A DNA stretch of 64,000 bases from Isoetes taiwanensis (GCA_021234155.1 JAJEKV010000011.1:17810677-17874676), one strand, 5' to 3'. Shown: positions 21,036 through 32,988, numbered from the stretch's first letter. Translations and numbers: made by a program. The notes: a model not told the origin generated them from the sequence alone.

Positions 21036-21599
21036 GGCACCCTTCCCCTAGAGAGACAAAAGGAAAAAAATTTACTTGTTACTTGGTATCTCCTTATAAA
21101 TTAAATTCAATTGGTGAAGCTAGCATTTCAAATGAACCAACGAATTTTATTGATTCTATTATAGTTTTTTAATTCTATTTTATACATTCTATCGGCAGTT
21201 AGTAGACACCATCATACACGCAAGACGCGAAGATTTTCCCTCATATTTGATCATGTATTGAACACTCCAAATTCTGGATATTTCTGACCACAATAAACAG
21301 CTAGCAAATCTCATCTGTGAAGACTGCATGTCTCTTTACAATCAAGTGAATGCCTCATTCTGAGAGTTCCCTCTCTTTAACTTATTTTGTGGAGAACACT
21401 GTTACCAACCAATATGGACAGTAAAAATGCCGATGGTGAAGACCGATAAAATATAGAAAGTGAAAACTGCTGATTCTTCAAGCGGTATTGCATTATATAA
21501 GTAGCCTTGAAAGACAGTTATGATTCTGCATCTTTGATTCCTGTCATTTACCACAGCCCAAATCTCATTCTCTTGCGGAAATTAGAACTCATATGAATT
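21036..21599. other. Likely 3' flank of the cellulose synthase gene
   Basis: No ORF or repeat of note. The part next to 21600 should hold the 3' UTR of the minus-strand gene. Confidence 0.4.
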
Positions 21600-24500
21600 T
21601 CAGCAGTTGATTCCACATTGCTCCAAGCTGGGTCCTTGAATTGTCCGCAAGAAAGGATCTATTCGAACCCAAAGAATCGAAATGATAGAAGCCAAAAGAA
21701 TAGACCACACAATTACAATAGTCGGAGTGCGGTTGTGCCTTCCCATTAAACCTTTTAGGAAAGGATACAAATGCACAATCACCCAGAATGCAAAAAATAG
21801 CTTTCCAAATAATGGTCCCCAAGTTCCATAACCATTGTTGATAGCATTAGAAATACCAGCAACAATTCCAATAACGTTAAGGATGAGAATGGTTGTAGGC
21901 GGAATCATAAGAGATGTCCATTTGATAATATACAACTCCCCAAAATTTTCATCATCGCCAGATTTTGAAGTCACGGTAAAGTTTGTATCTATACCAGCTA
22001 AAACCTTGAGCAGTCCTTGAAATAAAGCAAATAAATGGGAAGAGACACCACCAATAACCCAAAACTGTTCATTCCTCCACCATTCCTCCATTCCAACCCC
22101 ACTCCATCGCATTTCTAGAATACCGGTTGCAAATATAGAAAGGAACAAAGAAATAAACCAGAGACTCTCAAAGTTGCTTATCTGCAAGTGGAAAACCCAC
22201 AATTAATTCCTAAAAACCATCTGAAGCAGATAAATTTAACCACTATCCTGCAACTTACTTCTGGAATAATGAACTTATCAGTGGCTAAACAGACAGCTGG
22301 CAATACACAATAGACAACAAGCGGGAGTGAGGTCAGTGGATAAACTGTGGTGTTGATGTAGGCCAACCTTTGCAGCCACTTCAAGTGGCCCCCATAACCG
22401 TACCAAATGGGGCAATGCTTACTCAGAAAAATCTCCACTGATCCCAGAGCCCATCGCAGGACTTGTTGCAGCCGGTCGGTAAGATTTATCGGAGCAGACC
22501 CCTTAAATGCAGGACGTTGGGGCATGCAGTAGATTGACCTCCAACCGCGAGAATGCATTTTAAACCCTGTCAAAATATCCTCCGTAACAGATCCATAAAT
22601 CCACCCAATCTGCAAAATAAAGAACATTAATTTGTCTCCTACAGTGAAAGAAAAGAAATGATGTTTAAGAGTACATTACCTCCGCACCCCATTGTGTTCT
22701 GTCTTCGTAACCGCAGCTGATAACATGAATAGCCTCCTTCAAGAGTTCTTGGGGGTGACCTGATGGTGGCCCTCCATTTTCCGCAAGTGCAGATTCAATA
22801 AACACAGGAGATTTACCAAATTTTGCTTCAGAAAACTTTTCTTCAGACATGAGAGACAATCTCTCTTCAGCGAGCACTGAAAGAAAACTAGCTTGCTTAG
22901 GACCTCAACAGATGTACGCAAAAGCAGCATATAATTACTGAAGGCAGAAATAAACAGTCCCCACCTTCCACTCCCCCTTCAAGGTCCTCAAGCTTGATGG
23001 GAACATTTGAATCGACAGGAGTATCTCCTTTCTTTCTTGCCAGACCTTTCTTCTTAGATTTCTTTCCCTTCTTCCGAGCGCCACAACAAGATAGGCAACA
23101 GTCTGCAGACTTCTTCCTCCCCTTGTAGGGTGCATCATAACCATAGAGAGCTTGCCTCCGAAACACACATCCAGTACCCACATAAACTGGACCTTGAATA
23201 CCATCTAGACCTTTCAGATTTATCTGCATAAGATGATAGCATATAAGCAGCAAAGCTCAAGAAGAACAAAGGACGTGCATCAGACTTACATCAAAGAAAA
23301 CGGTATTGTGATTTGCATATCGATCATTCTGATCAATGCCATCAAATTTTTGTGGAAACTGGACATAACAAACTTTCGTCCCAACAGTTGGATCCATCAT
23401 GAAGCACATGGCTTCCCTCAGAGCCTGGCTGTTATTGACATAGTGGTCGCAATCGAGATTGAGGATATATGGTGCATTTGTCAAAACAGCAGATACCCGA
23501 ATCTAAACACAGAAAAAAGACTGATAAATTCCTCTAGTACGACCTATAGTTAACCATGTGGCCATCATGTGAAATGTCATACCAGGGCATTCATGGCACC
23601 AGCCTTTTTGTGATGGTTATATGCAAGTCTCTTTTCACGAGAAACATAAACTAAACGGGGTAGTTCCTTGCCCTCCATGTCTTGACCTCCATTATGTCCT
23701 AGAAAAACCTGATAAGAGAAGTCATGAGGAACCTACCACACTAGGCCAGCTATTATAAAGCAGAACGAACATACCTGAATCATGGCCGGATGATCTTTGG
23801 TATTATTGCCAGGCCAAGGAGTATTATCTTGCAATTGCCACCCTTCCTCTGGGACCCTTTGAGCTTTAGCAACAAGAGAGTTTATCCGTATTTTAAATTC
23901 TTCATACTCTCTCTGCATACACAAGACAATAAATACAAGCACAGAATAAATGAATGGACACTTTCAAATGCACACCTTCATGGCACGCCGTTCCTTAACA
24001 AAAGAGGGTTGCACTTTGTCCTTTAAGTAGTCTATTTTCTGGGCAAAGCATGCCTCTGGAGCACGCGGCTCAATGTTGAATTTCTTACAAAAGGGTACCC
24101 ACTTTCTTGCAAACTCTGAAGTCTCAGAAAGCGCATCGAATGTTAACATGGAAGCACCATCATCAGATACATAGCAGGTAACTTTGTCCACTGGATAATC
24201 AACAGACAGAATTGACAGAACAGTATTGGCTGTGACAAGAGGTGGTTCCTTCATTGGATCCACTGTGCTAACAAAGATGTCAACTGCTGCCAATTGGGAT
24301 GGCTCTCCCTCTGGTTCATACCTGTTGCCATTGCCATATTAATCTTGTCCATGTTTGCATGAAACCAGACAGGAATATGCAACATACCTAAGGGAAAGTC
24401 TATCCAAGTATGTCTCCCGGGTGATTGGAAACCATTTCGGAAACTGGTCAAGAATCCACGAAATGGCAAACCAAATCTCACATATCACTGATGTTAACCA

Positions 24501-26005
24501 TAAGGGATAAGCATTTCTGACTGGATTTAGTAATCGATAATGGAAGAAGAATCCCAGAACCACGAGCCGAATAACAATAACCATTCGGTATGGATTTATC
24601 AAGCTCGATTGGATAGATACCTTTCTGGACAGTGGTTGCCTTGCTTCATCCATTCTGCACTCAAAGATTCAGCAATACTTGAATTACCAAACCAATCTAC
24701 ATTTAAACTGGATTCAACTTGACAAACATGATGAATCTTACATGGGTATATTATAAGGATCACCTTTACCCTCAAAGCCTTGGCATTCTCCTTGGGTCAT
24801 CATCATATGTGATTTCTCCTTTCTCTCCCTCCAAGTTTGAACCCTTTCTTTCCATACATTTCCAAATCTATGTGCACCAATACCATTGTTCGAATCCAAC
24901 AATTTTGTTTGCACTGTTCAAATGTTGATATAGTATTACATTTCACAAAGGCAGAAGAAAAATTTACTGCCAGGGCAGTTTTTAAACCAAACTTAAAAAC
25001 CTCTGCTAGTAATTGTACCTTCCACGCTAGAATCTGCATAGGGTAAAGGGTGAACTCGCTTCCCTCCACCACCTGGTAATGGTGGAATGACAGTTGCATG
25101 ATGATCTTCAGGTATATCATGATCGTTGTCATGGCCCTGTACATCATATAGAACATAGTTAGGTTAACTCTTCACAGGCAGATCATTAGAATTTAGTGGC
25201 TCCTGGTTAGAATTCATAGTATCTGCGAGCCTACCATTTCTCCGTTGGTTAGCCTCAGTGGCTCCTGGTTAGAATTCATAGTATATGCAGGGTTGTTTGC
25301 ACGTCCAAAGCTCATACGGGCATGAAGCATGGCCTCTGCAGTTTGCCGTTGATCACGTTTATGATCTTGAAAATTGAACTCATTTTCATGGTTGTCAGTA
25401 TCATCTTCTTCCTCGTCCCCTTCTACTCGAGGGCTTCCTGAACACGAAAATCCATGATCAGGATGTCCCAAGCAATGCATTGATCTACGATTCTATAAAT
25501 TGTACGAAATCTTACCTTTATGGCGCTTGTATCTTGTTTTGCATTGTGGGCAGGATTTATTTCCCTCTCTGCGTTCGTACTCGTAACATGGTCTACATAC
25601 CGGAAATGCACATTCGTTGCAGGCAACAAATAACTCGGTTTCTACTGCAAAATCAACATCGTCTCCACAGATTTGACAAATTTGCCTGCTCTGATGACTT
25701 ACCTATTTGCAAAAGGAGAATATCGTTAGCTCTTACGTCCGAGATAAATTCGCATGCCTATTCTAAGTCCGCGATTGTTTGAAAAAATTAGCATGCCTCT
25801 ATACTTAGCGTTTCAGAAACGAAATAAGATTCCTGAGCTTATCCAAGAGCTCTAAGAATGGCGCCATACCGCTGTAAGAGCATGACAGACCACGCAGGAA
25901 AAATAAAAATATGTGCATGCAACTTACTCCATCTCCATCAGCTCGGATCACAACGAGCTCATGTCGATTATGTGATCCGGCAACAAAGCCAGCACCAGCT
26001 TCCAT
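21600..26005 (-). CDS. CESA: Cellulose synthase catalytic subunit (CESA), 14 exons, intact
   Basis: Exons (minus): 26005-25928, 25702-25516, 25437-25235, 25136-25019, 24913-24742, 24654-24388, 24321-23976, 23912-23775, 23708-23583, 23502-23290, 23223-22965, 22876-22680, 22609-22259, 22181-21600. All junctions are GT/AG and keep phase, giving 1078 residues, the usual CESA length. Features: RING-type zinc finger (CQICGDD to [13 protein letters not shown], ~35-85); two membrane helices (~270-325); catalytic Asp in SDDGASML (~394), DCD (~562), TED (777-779) and QVLRW (817-821); plant-conserved insert in exons 8-9; class-specific basic, Cys-rich insert in exon 11; C-terminal membrane helices; ending GINC. 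It polymerises UDP-glucose into beta-1,4-glucan in plasma-membrane rosettes. The stretch between zinc finger and first helix is short on the usual conserved motif ([16 protein letters not shown] remains). The start [18 protein letters not shown] matches the family. Confidence 0.95.
25192..25294. repeat. Short direct duplication across the exon 3 donor of CESA
   Basis: A ~35-bp segment of exon 3 (about 25258-25290, GTGGCTCCTGGTTAGAATTC core) is repeated with two differences at about 25196-25228 inside intron 3. The intronic copy starts only a few bases from the splice donor at 25234. Confidence 0.8.
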
Positions 26006-26389
26006 TTTAACCAAATCGCCCACCTACCCAAGGCATCAAATCCGCGGTGCTAGAAAAATCATGCATTAGATTGCCGCAGAAGCGCAAGGGACTGGATAAA
26101 CGACGGAACTCAGAAAGATATGGAACCAATGCGAAGCAATTGAAGCAGAGGGAGTTACAAAATCAGCAGAATTAGGAGGAGAAAAAAATGCAGGGTGATG
26201 CAAGAACGGTTGCGTACCGGAGGAGGGATGCAAGCTGGCTATGGCGATGGTGGAAAATAGCTGGCTAAACCTCTAAAATGGATATGGTGGGAAGAAGGAA
26301 GGAAGAGGGGGGACGCTGGCTTTAGCCGACGGCCCCCCTCCGTTAATGGCGTCATTAGACACCATTTTCTTCGGACCTTCTTGCCTACT

Positions 26390-26485
26390 CGGCATTCCAC
26401 GTGGCACTCCTTTACACCTATGCATACACTCGTGGCATCCCTTTACACCTATCACTTATCCACGTGGCATTCTATAACACCTCAG
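26390..26485 (-). promoter_or_regulatory. G-box-containing repeats upstream of CESA
   Basis: Three related units (near 26396, 26430 and 26458) share CGTGGCAT/CTCC-TTTACACCTAT-like text. Two of them contain CCACGTGGCA, a perfect G-box (CACGTG). They lie about 390-480 bp upstream of the CESA start codon and could bind bZIP or bHLH factors; function is inferred from motif and position only. Confidence 0.4.
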
Positions 26486-26499
26486 ACATGTGCCTAAAA

Positions 26500-26845
26500 C
26501 TTAGGATGGAACTTAGACCCTTTTCACACGGTGTCAAAATCCCTGCTTATAACCACTTCGGCCCCTTTTGTCGTTGAAAAAGGGTTCCGCTTTGGCTATT
26601 TCCATCGTCTCCCGATCCTTGCCTTTTTGTTGCTTAAGTGTGTATTATCGCTTCTTAACCGTTAGATTAAGTGTTTTTAAAAAAAAATTCAATGGTGCAC
26701 AAGTCAAGATGCTCTCTCCTGCAATCCTGTGCGTCCATTCTGAGTCTTTTACAGGTCAAACTTGGGGTGTTTGACGTGCACATAAAATACACACAATATA
26801 CATCAGACCATGCTGTATTATGGCAAGAAATACAGTCCTGTGTAT
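26500..26845. other. No gene recognised
   Basis: Intergenic sequence with one A run near 26678; only short chance ORFs. Confidence 0.4.
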
Positions 26846-26849
26846 TATA

Positions 26850-27015
26850 CATGTTAAAGAGGACCTGGGGAATCGAACCCCAGTTAAACCTGAACCTGAA
26901 CTCAAATACCTGTATGTGTCAAAGCAAAAGAGAACCAAATGAATATAAGGAAAACCAGAAACTAGGAGTCTGAGGAATTGAACCTCAGTTACTAGCCATT
27001 ACTCAACCAAGCATA
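26850..27015 (-). mobile_element. tRNA-derived SINE pieces, two Pol III heads
   Basis: On the minus strand GGTTCAATTCC (box B) at about 26978 is preceded by GGTTGAGTAATGG (box A-like), and GGGGTTCGATTCCCC (box B with stem) lies near 26875. A full tRNA cloverleaf does not form at either place, so these look like SINE heads and not tRNA genes. Confidence 0.5.
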
Positions 27016-28050
27016 AAGAGGCTTCACAGAGTGGAGCCTCGTTATGCAAGGGGGCCAAAGCCCTCTAAAGCTGAAAGGTAGCGTCAGTAACAAGATACAT
27101 TTGAATAAAATCAAAAAAGATGTCAATATCATTCATTTACCATTTGTCAAGAAAGAAGAACGAGAAAAGTTAACATAAAGCGCAAGTCAAGCGGCTGCGG
27201 GGGATGAGATCCCACGGCTCACACCAAAAGCGACCATCATCGGGCCGCGGGGATGAGGTCCCACCTGACCCACTAAAAAGCGACACCATAAAACAAGCGG
27301 TGGCTGCCACCATAAATGGCAGCCAAGATAAAAAGTTATTTTCAGCAGTTCAACATGTTTCATTATCGGATCAAAACGGCCAAAAGTTCAACAAGTTTAT
27401 CAATTTCTAGCCAGCCCAACCATAGCATCCCTCACCAACAAGTCAATTTGCGGATCTCCGAGTCGGTAAAGCCACGGCAAGGCTCATGTGAGCGCGTAAA
27501 GCATGGATATCCGATGGCAAAACACCAAAGGCGATCCCAACCGATTTGCAGATAAGGCAAACATCCATAGCCCCATAGAGGCTGCGAAGGCTGCCTCTTA
27601 AGTATCCGCAAAAAGGAAGCGGCTATCGCGGTGAGCCGCATTACCAACTTTGTATCACACAATTTAAAAACTCCTCAAAGAAAGTGAATGTCTCTTCTTC
27701 TTAGGAGGATAAGCAAGAGGATTTGGATGAGAGTCATCCTGACCCATGACCACAAACCTGGGGCTTATATGCACATCAACAGAGTCACATGCACGGGGAG
27801 TTACATGGACTTGAAGCTTCCGTCTCCATAACACGAAATCAACACGGAAAATTACAAAGCAAACAAACAAACAAGCAAGAATTAGAAAACGTACATAGCT
27901 CGCCCACAAACAGATCTCATCCGACTGCCATTGTATGATCTCCAGTATGAATGGGGATGAAATCGGCACCAACATCAGGTACATTGGCCTGAGAACCAAA
28001 AGACCTTTCATCCAGGTCCTCAAAGTTCTCGTCCTGCTCGTCTGCAGGGA
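27016..28050. other. Possible flank of the Rep-like element
   Basis: No intact ORF. A GGGGATGAGNTCCCAC motif occurs twice (near 27201 and 27250). The part from 27930 to 28050 on the minus strand carries an open, acidic stretch (DDSIPADEQDENFEDLDE) that may be a frameshifted C-terminus of the Rep-like gene upstream. Confidence 0.35.
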
Positions 28051-28055
28051 TGCTA

Positions 28056-28673
28056 TCATCCCAATAGCGGCGCTGCCGTGCCCATTCCTCTCAATGGAAC
28101 ATACCCGGTGGCAGCCCAAATATAATAGCCACGACATCGATGGCAAACAAGAGGAAGGATTTGAAGTACACGCCAAGCAGCCCTTACTCTATGCTCATTA
28201 ATATGAGCGGAATTAGAAAGGATGATCGAGGGAGGCCTTGGCGTATATTTAGAAGACCTCAACATCTTACATACAGTATAAGTTAGACTAGGTGTATGCC
28301 TCCGTCCGCCATGGTAAAAAACAAAGTGAGCAGCCTTATTCATCAGATTTCTGTTATCAAGAACACACAATCCTTTAGTATCACCTGCCCCCCATCTAAG
28401 GTATAGATCTTTACCCCTTTCAACCATTCCCTCGGATACATTGTACAGATGACAAGTATAATGCACTTTGCCGATATCCTTCATACAATACCCGACCATG
28501 CCCTCAAAACAATGGAGCTTGGTGTTTTTTAAGGCCTTGCAGATCAAAACTACGCTGAGTGGGCTTGGGCTTCCAGTTAAAAGCGATTTAATAGCCTCAT
28601 TCACGCTCTTTGGATTTCTAAAGCGACATCTTAAAAGCGGCTGTACATGCGGATGGTGGTGAGGACCCTCTTT
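28056..28673 (-). pseudogene. HUH/Rep-like endonuclease fragment
   Basis: The frame is open from about 28673, with the first ATG at 28604. It contains PHHHPHVQPLLRCRF, which fits an HUH metal site (His-x-His), followed about 45 residues later by VGYCMKDIGK, which fits the tyrosine nuclease motif (YxxK-D) of rolling-circle Rep proteins. A Cys/His-rich region with LRWGAGDTKGLCVLD and LTYTVCKMLRSSKYTP follows, then a frameshift near 28190. Upstream on the minus strand, MILLTY near 29020-29000 precedes a GTAAGC and could be motif I (FLTY type) in an earlier exon. HUH enzymes nick DNA for rolling-circle replication or transposition. Helitrons, replitrons and integrated single-stranded DNA elements are candidates; I cannot choose. 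No helicase domain is visible. Confidence 0.4.
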
Positions 28674-29099
28674 CTAATGCCACAGCACCAGCCAGGCATT
28701 TAGAGTTGCAGAACAAAACAAGGCCATCATAAAATGATCTTGGCACATCTTGGCCAGAAAGACCCAGCGTGACAGGAAACATCAAGCCAATCCAGATTCA
28801 TATTCAAATCCACAAGTGGAACAGATCGGGTTGCACGGCACGGGCGGATGGGAAGGAAGCATCACGGCTTCTAGCAAGCCGACCACTTACATTTTGCTTT
28901 CGGCGCCAGGGACATGGCAACAAGAACAAGGGACCAAGACAGCAAAAAAACAGAAGAACAGGGATGGCGCAGGCGCTTACCTTCAAGGGCCGATGAAGAT
29001 ATGTGAGCAAGATCATCGGCTCCATGCCTATCCTCTGCGCCAAATTTAGAATCGCCCAGCTGCGCTCTCCTCCAGCAAAATAGGAAGGCAAGAAAGGAA

Positions 29100-29448
29100 C
29101 CATCGAAATAAAACTAAACCCTAAAATACCCTTTCTCGGCCAAACTCAGGTATTTTATCAGTATTTATACGGTTTTAATACAAATACATTCCAAAAACCT
29201 TTATAAATCTTATGTAAGAAACATACGACATTTCAACCAGCAGACATTATTGCCTTGTCGACCCAAGATATTTCCCTTTCTTTAAAAATATCCCCCTTTC
29301 CTTGGCGTTAATGGTTGCTTAGGATAATATATTGCCCCTTTGTTCCCATGATATCTTGTAACCATTGGTTCTTAACTCCCCATTGTTTTTCCAAATGCCC
29401 CATTGCCTTAGTTCTTTTCTTCTGGACCACTCCCCCTAGCATGCCCCC
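29100..29448. other. No gene recognised
   Basis: AT-rich intergenic sequence without motif or repeat that I can support. Confidence 0.4.
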
Positions 29449-29449
29449 A

Positions 29450-30378
29450 TATCAGATTGCAACCTTGCTTGCAACAAATACCCGCTTCATGGAATCAAAG
29501 TGCTGGAATCAACATTCCACATAAGTCGTGGTAGTTTTATAATTGAAGCTTTTTTCAGCTTAGCTAGCATCTTTTCGTGCATCTGCCAGCCATCTGTCGG
29601 GCCCCCGTCACAAAAAATTCTAGTAACTGACTCCACCCTACAGTGGAATCCCAACAGCGGCGTCAGTTGCTTATTTGTTTTCCATTGATTTGTTGACAGA
29701 TTTGTTTTCCATCGATTTGTCGTCATAGCAACAGCCAACTCCAGTGGAATCTGGGCCTAAGACAATCATTTAGGGTGGAATCACACCACCATCACTTAGG
29801 GTGGAATCAAACCACCGGACGCTCAAAACGTTTTGGTTTAGAAGCTTGGCCAGGAGATTCAAAAGCCTTGAATTTTTTCTATCACACTAGCTTTGCCCAT
29901 GTTAGCAATTTCATTGTAGTAATCTAGAGCAGATTCAAGCAGTAGTTTGGGTCACTCAAGCAACTTCGGCATGCATATTCTAAAATTTGGTTTTTTGCTG
30001 ATTTGGCAGACCAGCCAAGGTTCTTGCTGGAGGAATCCCCCTCCAGGATATTTGATGCTGGACAAGAAGAAATTGATTTCGGGCGGCTATACTATGATAA
30101 CAGGGATGGTCGTCAATTTTAAGTCCCATATTCCATCAGATTGCAATCTTGCTTGCAACAAATACCAGGTTCTTGGAACCAAAGTGTTGGAATCAGCATT
30201 CCACAGAAGTCGTGGTAGTTTTTAGATTGAAGCTTTCTTTAGCTTACTTGGCAACTTTTCCTGCATCTGCGGACCATCTGTTGGGCAACATCCCCCATCA
30301 CAAAAATCCTCATAACTAACTCTACCTCAAGAATTTCCACCCTGCAATGGAATCCCAATAGCAGTGTTTTATGGCTCG
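29450..30378 (+). repeat. Pair of ~230-bp direct repeats
   Basis: The segment at about 29450-29660 recurs at about 30135-30365 with many point changes (shared CAGATTGCAA, GCTTGCAACAAATACC, AGTCGTGGTAGTTTT, TGGAATCCCAA). The right copy lies inside the PIF/Harbinger-like element at 29773-30471 and the left copy lies outside it. Confidence 0.7.
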
Positions 30379-30471
30379 CGGAATTTGAGCCTAAATGACA
30401 CAATTTTTTTTTTCTTACTCAAATATACTAAGTTGGGCATTTGATGGTGTGCCCAGAGGTGTGATTCCACC
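29773..30471. mobile_element. PIF/Harbinger-like MITE
   Basis: The left end is GGGTGGAATCACACC and the right end, read inward, is GGTGGAATCACACC (one base shorter). TTA flanks both sides (29770-29772 and 30472-30474), the 3-bp target duplication typical of PIF/Harbinger. It is 699 bp with no transposase ORF, so non-autonomous. Confidence 0.65.
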
Positions 30472-30479
30472 TTAACGTC

Positions 30480-31120
30480 CTTGGCCTCAGCATTTAGATG
30501 TAGGTTTTAATCTTAGCCGTCGATTTCAAGATGTTAATCTTAGCCATCGATTTCAAGATGTTGTGTTTATTAGCATCGGTGGTCCAATCTGTTATGTCCA
30601 TAACAAAGATATGTCTGTAACATCTCGTCTGTTGCCACGTGGTCTTTTTTAGGTTTTCCACTTTGCCATACCCTGGATAACCGTGGTTGAATCCTTGCCA
30701 TAGCCGAGGTTAGACATGTCCAAAAGCATCCATAGCCAGGCTTGTAACATGCGCAACACCCACCATATCCAGGCTTCTAGGTACATTCTTAAAGCTTATC
30801 ATGAATCCGTCGTGCCATTTCATAGTATAGTGATAAATTGGGGATGCTCAATTGCCCTCGTTTAGCTTGTTGGATGCTGGAAGCCGAAAGAATGGGCCCG
30901 ACCCGGGCTGGAAACTAGAGCTAGTTGTTCTACTCTATTGGTCTCCGAGGTGGTTGTTGTTGGTTTCCCCCTGCTCATCATGGCAGCATACAGAGTTGTG
31001 CATACAGAGTGGGCTACCAAGCTGGGCCAAAATGATATAATACAGTCCAGTGCGGGCCTCCAAGCTAGGCCAAGCTTGGCTATGGCGGCTACTCTGCCAA
31101 ATGCCTCGACCAAAGACGTT
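30480..31120. other. No gene recognised
   Basis: A short repeat (CTTAGCCNTCGATTTCAAGATGTT, twice near 30513-30560) and nothing else supportable. Confidence 0.4.
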
Positions 31121-31125
31121 AAAGT

Positions 31126-31292
31126 TGATAACGTCCTGTAGAGGCATTATGGCCAGTCAAAAATGGCCTAGTGGCCATGTGGCTAGTAAAGTCCTCGGCT
31201 GTACTGCATACAGCCTCTGACTTTCCTGGCCACATGGCCACTTGACCATTTTTTTTCCTAGGCCATAACGCCTCTGCACAGGATGTTATCTA
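31126..31292. mobile_element. Foldback/MITE with ~75-bp arms
   Basis: The left arm (GATAACGTCCTGTAGAGGC…) and the right arm (…GCCTCTGCACAGGATGTTATC) are inverted copies, including GGCCATGTGGC. The loop is short, around GGCTGTACTGCATACAGCC. There is no coding capacity. Confidence 0.75.
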
Positions 31293-31442
31293 GCCCTTAA
31301 ACTGCAAATATAATCGCTTGAATACTATATTCTTTTGAATTCAACCATTGATGTTGGAAATATGCTCATATTCCCTCTCTAAAACCACAACATCCGTTGG
31401 AAATCAGGAATATGCTAATATATACTCTTGTGCAAGGAGGGA

Positions 31443-31632
31443 ATCAAGCAATGCAACCAATGCTTGGCTACTCGTTACAATAGCCAACCTAAAATAATAT
31501 AAGTGCAACCCGAACAACGTGATTCTTGTACCATATTTATGAAGTCAATGATAAAACAAGCAACGCAACCCATGCTTGGCTGCTTGTTACATCAGCCAGC
31601 CCAAAATAATACAAGTGCAACCTGAACAACAA
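31443..31632. repeat. Two ~70-bp direct repeats
   Basis: Shared text such as ATGCTTGGCT, CTCGTTACAATAGCCA versus CTTGTTACATCAGCCA, and AAAATAATA-AAGTGCAACC, spaced about 118 bp apart. Confidence 0.7.
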
Positions 31633-32112
31633 AGCAAATGGACGAATGTAGGTACAAACAAGTAAAACATACTATAAATGCTAGCTTTAATAGTATAGAG
31701 GAGAAGGCAATGCAATGACATCTACATCATAGGGGGTGATGGTGAGGTTTTGAAAGGCATCTTCGCGACTACTTTTCTAAACAAAGTTGGAAAGATGATG
31801 TTAACATCTAAAAGTCTACAAATGCTTTGAAAATAGTTGGCTGCATACGTTGGCATGATTCAATTTGTGAAGTATAGTAGCCGCTTCATTTTGAAACTTA
31901 TAGGTTTTGAGTTGTTTGAACAAGTCAACACAAGTGTGCTTAGTGACGCCTCACATGTCACCGGCAAGTTTTTGCCGGATGTCAAGCTGCTGAGACGCTC
32001 AGGTGTACACTGCTCCAGCAGTTCTGGGATAAACGGCTCAGACGTCAAACTGGCCGTCTCAGATGAACTACATGTGAATACTAAAAGATTTACATGCGAG
32101 GCGCCTCTTACA

Positions 32113-32210
32113 CACAACGCCATATGAAGCATACATTTATTCGAGTCAAGTGCGCTTACACACAACGCCATATGAAGCATACATTTATTCGAGTCAAGTG
32201 CGCTTACATT
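32113..32210. repeat. 48-bp tandem duplication
   Basis: CACAACGCCATATGAAGC begins at 32113 and again at 32161. The two units are identical until the second one decays near 32208. Confidence 0.9.
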
Positions 32211-32988
32211 ACAACACTATAATATGAAGCACACATTTCCATTATGGCAAGATCTTTTGTCGGACCAAAAGTGCTAAGTCTTTACAATATGTAGTTTGTG
32301 ACTAGAAACACAGCAAACATTCTATTTGGTGAGAGACTCGTCTGGAGGGGGAAAACCGGCCGATAGGCATATCTTTCATCACAGCAGTGTACAAACATTT
32401 TGAAAAAAATATCTAAGGTGGAGGGTAGTCCCCAATTGGGTCTGACTACCCACTAATAATAATAAAGGGAGCCTGCCATAGGAACAACCCAGGCCCCTTT
32501 GAAGATGGCGTAAAATAAGAAAGGCAAATAGGAGGCAACGTGCGAAAGTTTATCACCGGGATGAAAAACCCCGCCCTTTCGGGTTTTCGAGGAAAACCCT
32601 AATGATAAACCTTCGCCCGATGGCTCCAAATGAAAAAGCCCGGGCCATCAAAGTGGAGATCATTGATGAAAAAGTCGAGGAAGCACAAGATCGAGGTCGC
32701 AAATAAGACGATTCCTCTCGAATCCAACATGAGAGCCATAAGAAAGAAACAAATGGCCATGATCACCTGAAAAACTCAAGGTAAAAGAAAATGAACCAAA
32801 TGCATTAGACATTAAAATAGAATAGGAGGGAAGTAACTCAAAAAAACTCGAGTTCCCCACAGTTGGATGAGATGGCCTGCAAAGAAACAACGTAAAAAGA
32901 AGCACATAACTCAAAAATATAAGCCATCACGCCGGCTCGGCGAAACCCCCCACGGAGGCATAACAAATTACAATCCTTCAATAATAGA

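Noticed and set aside
26850-27015. tRNA gene on the minus strand
   Set aside because: Good box B arms, but no acceptor stem or anticodon arm pairs with them; SINE remnants fit better.
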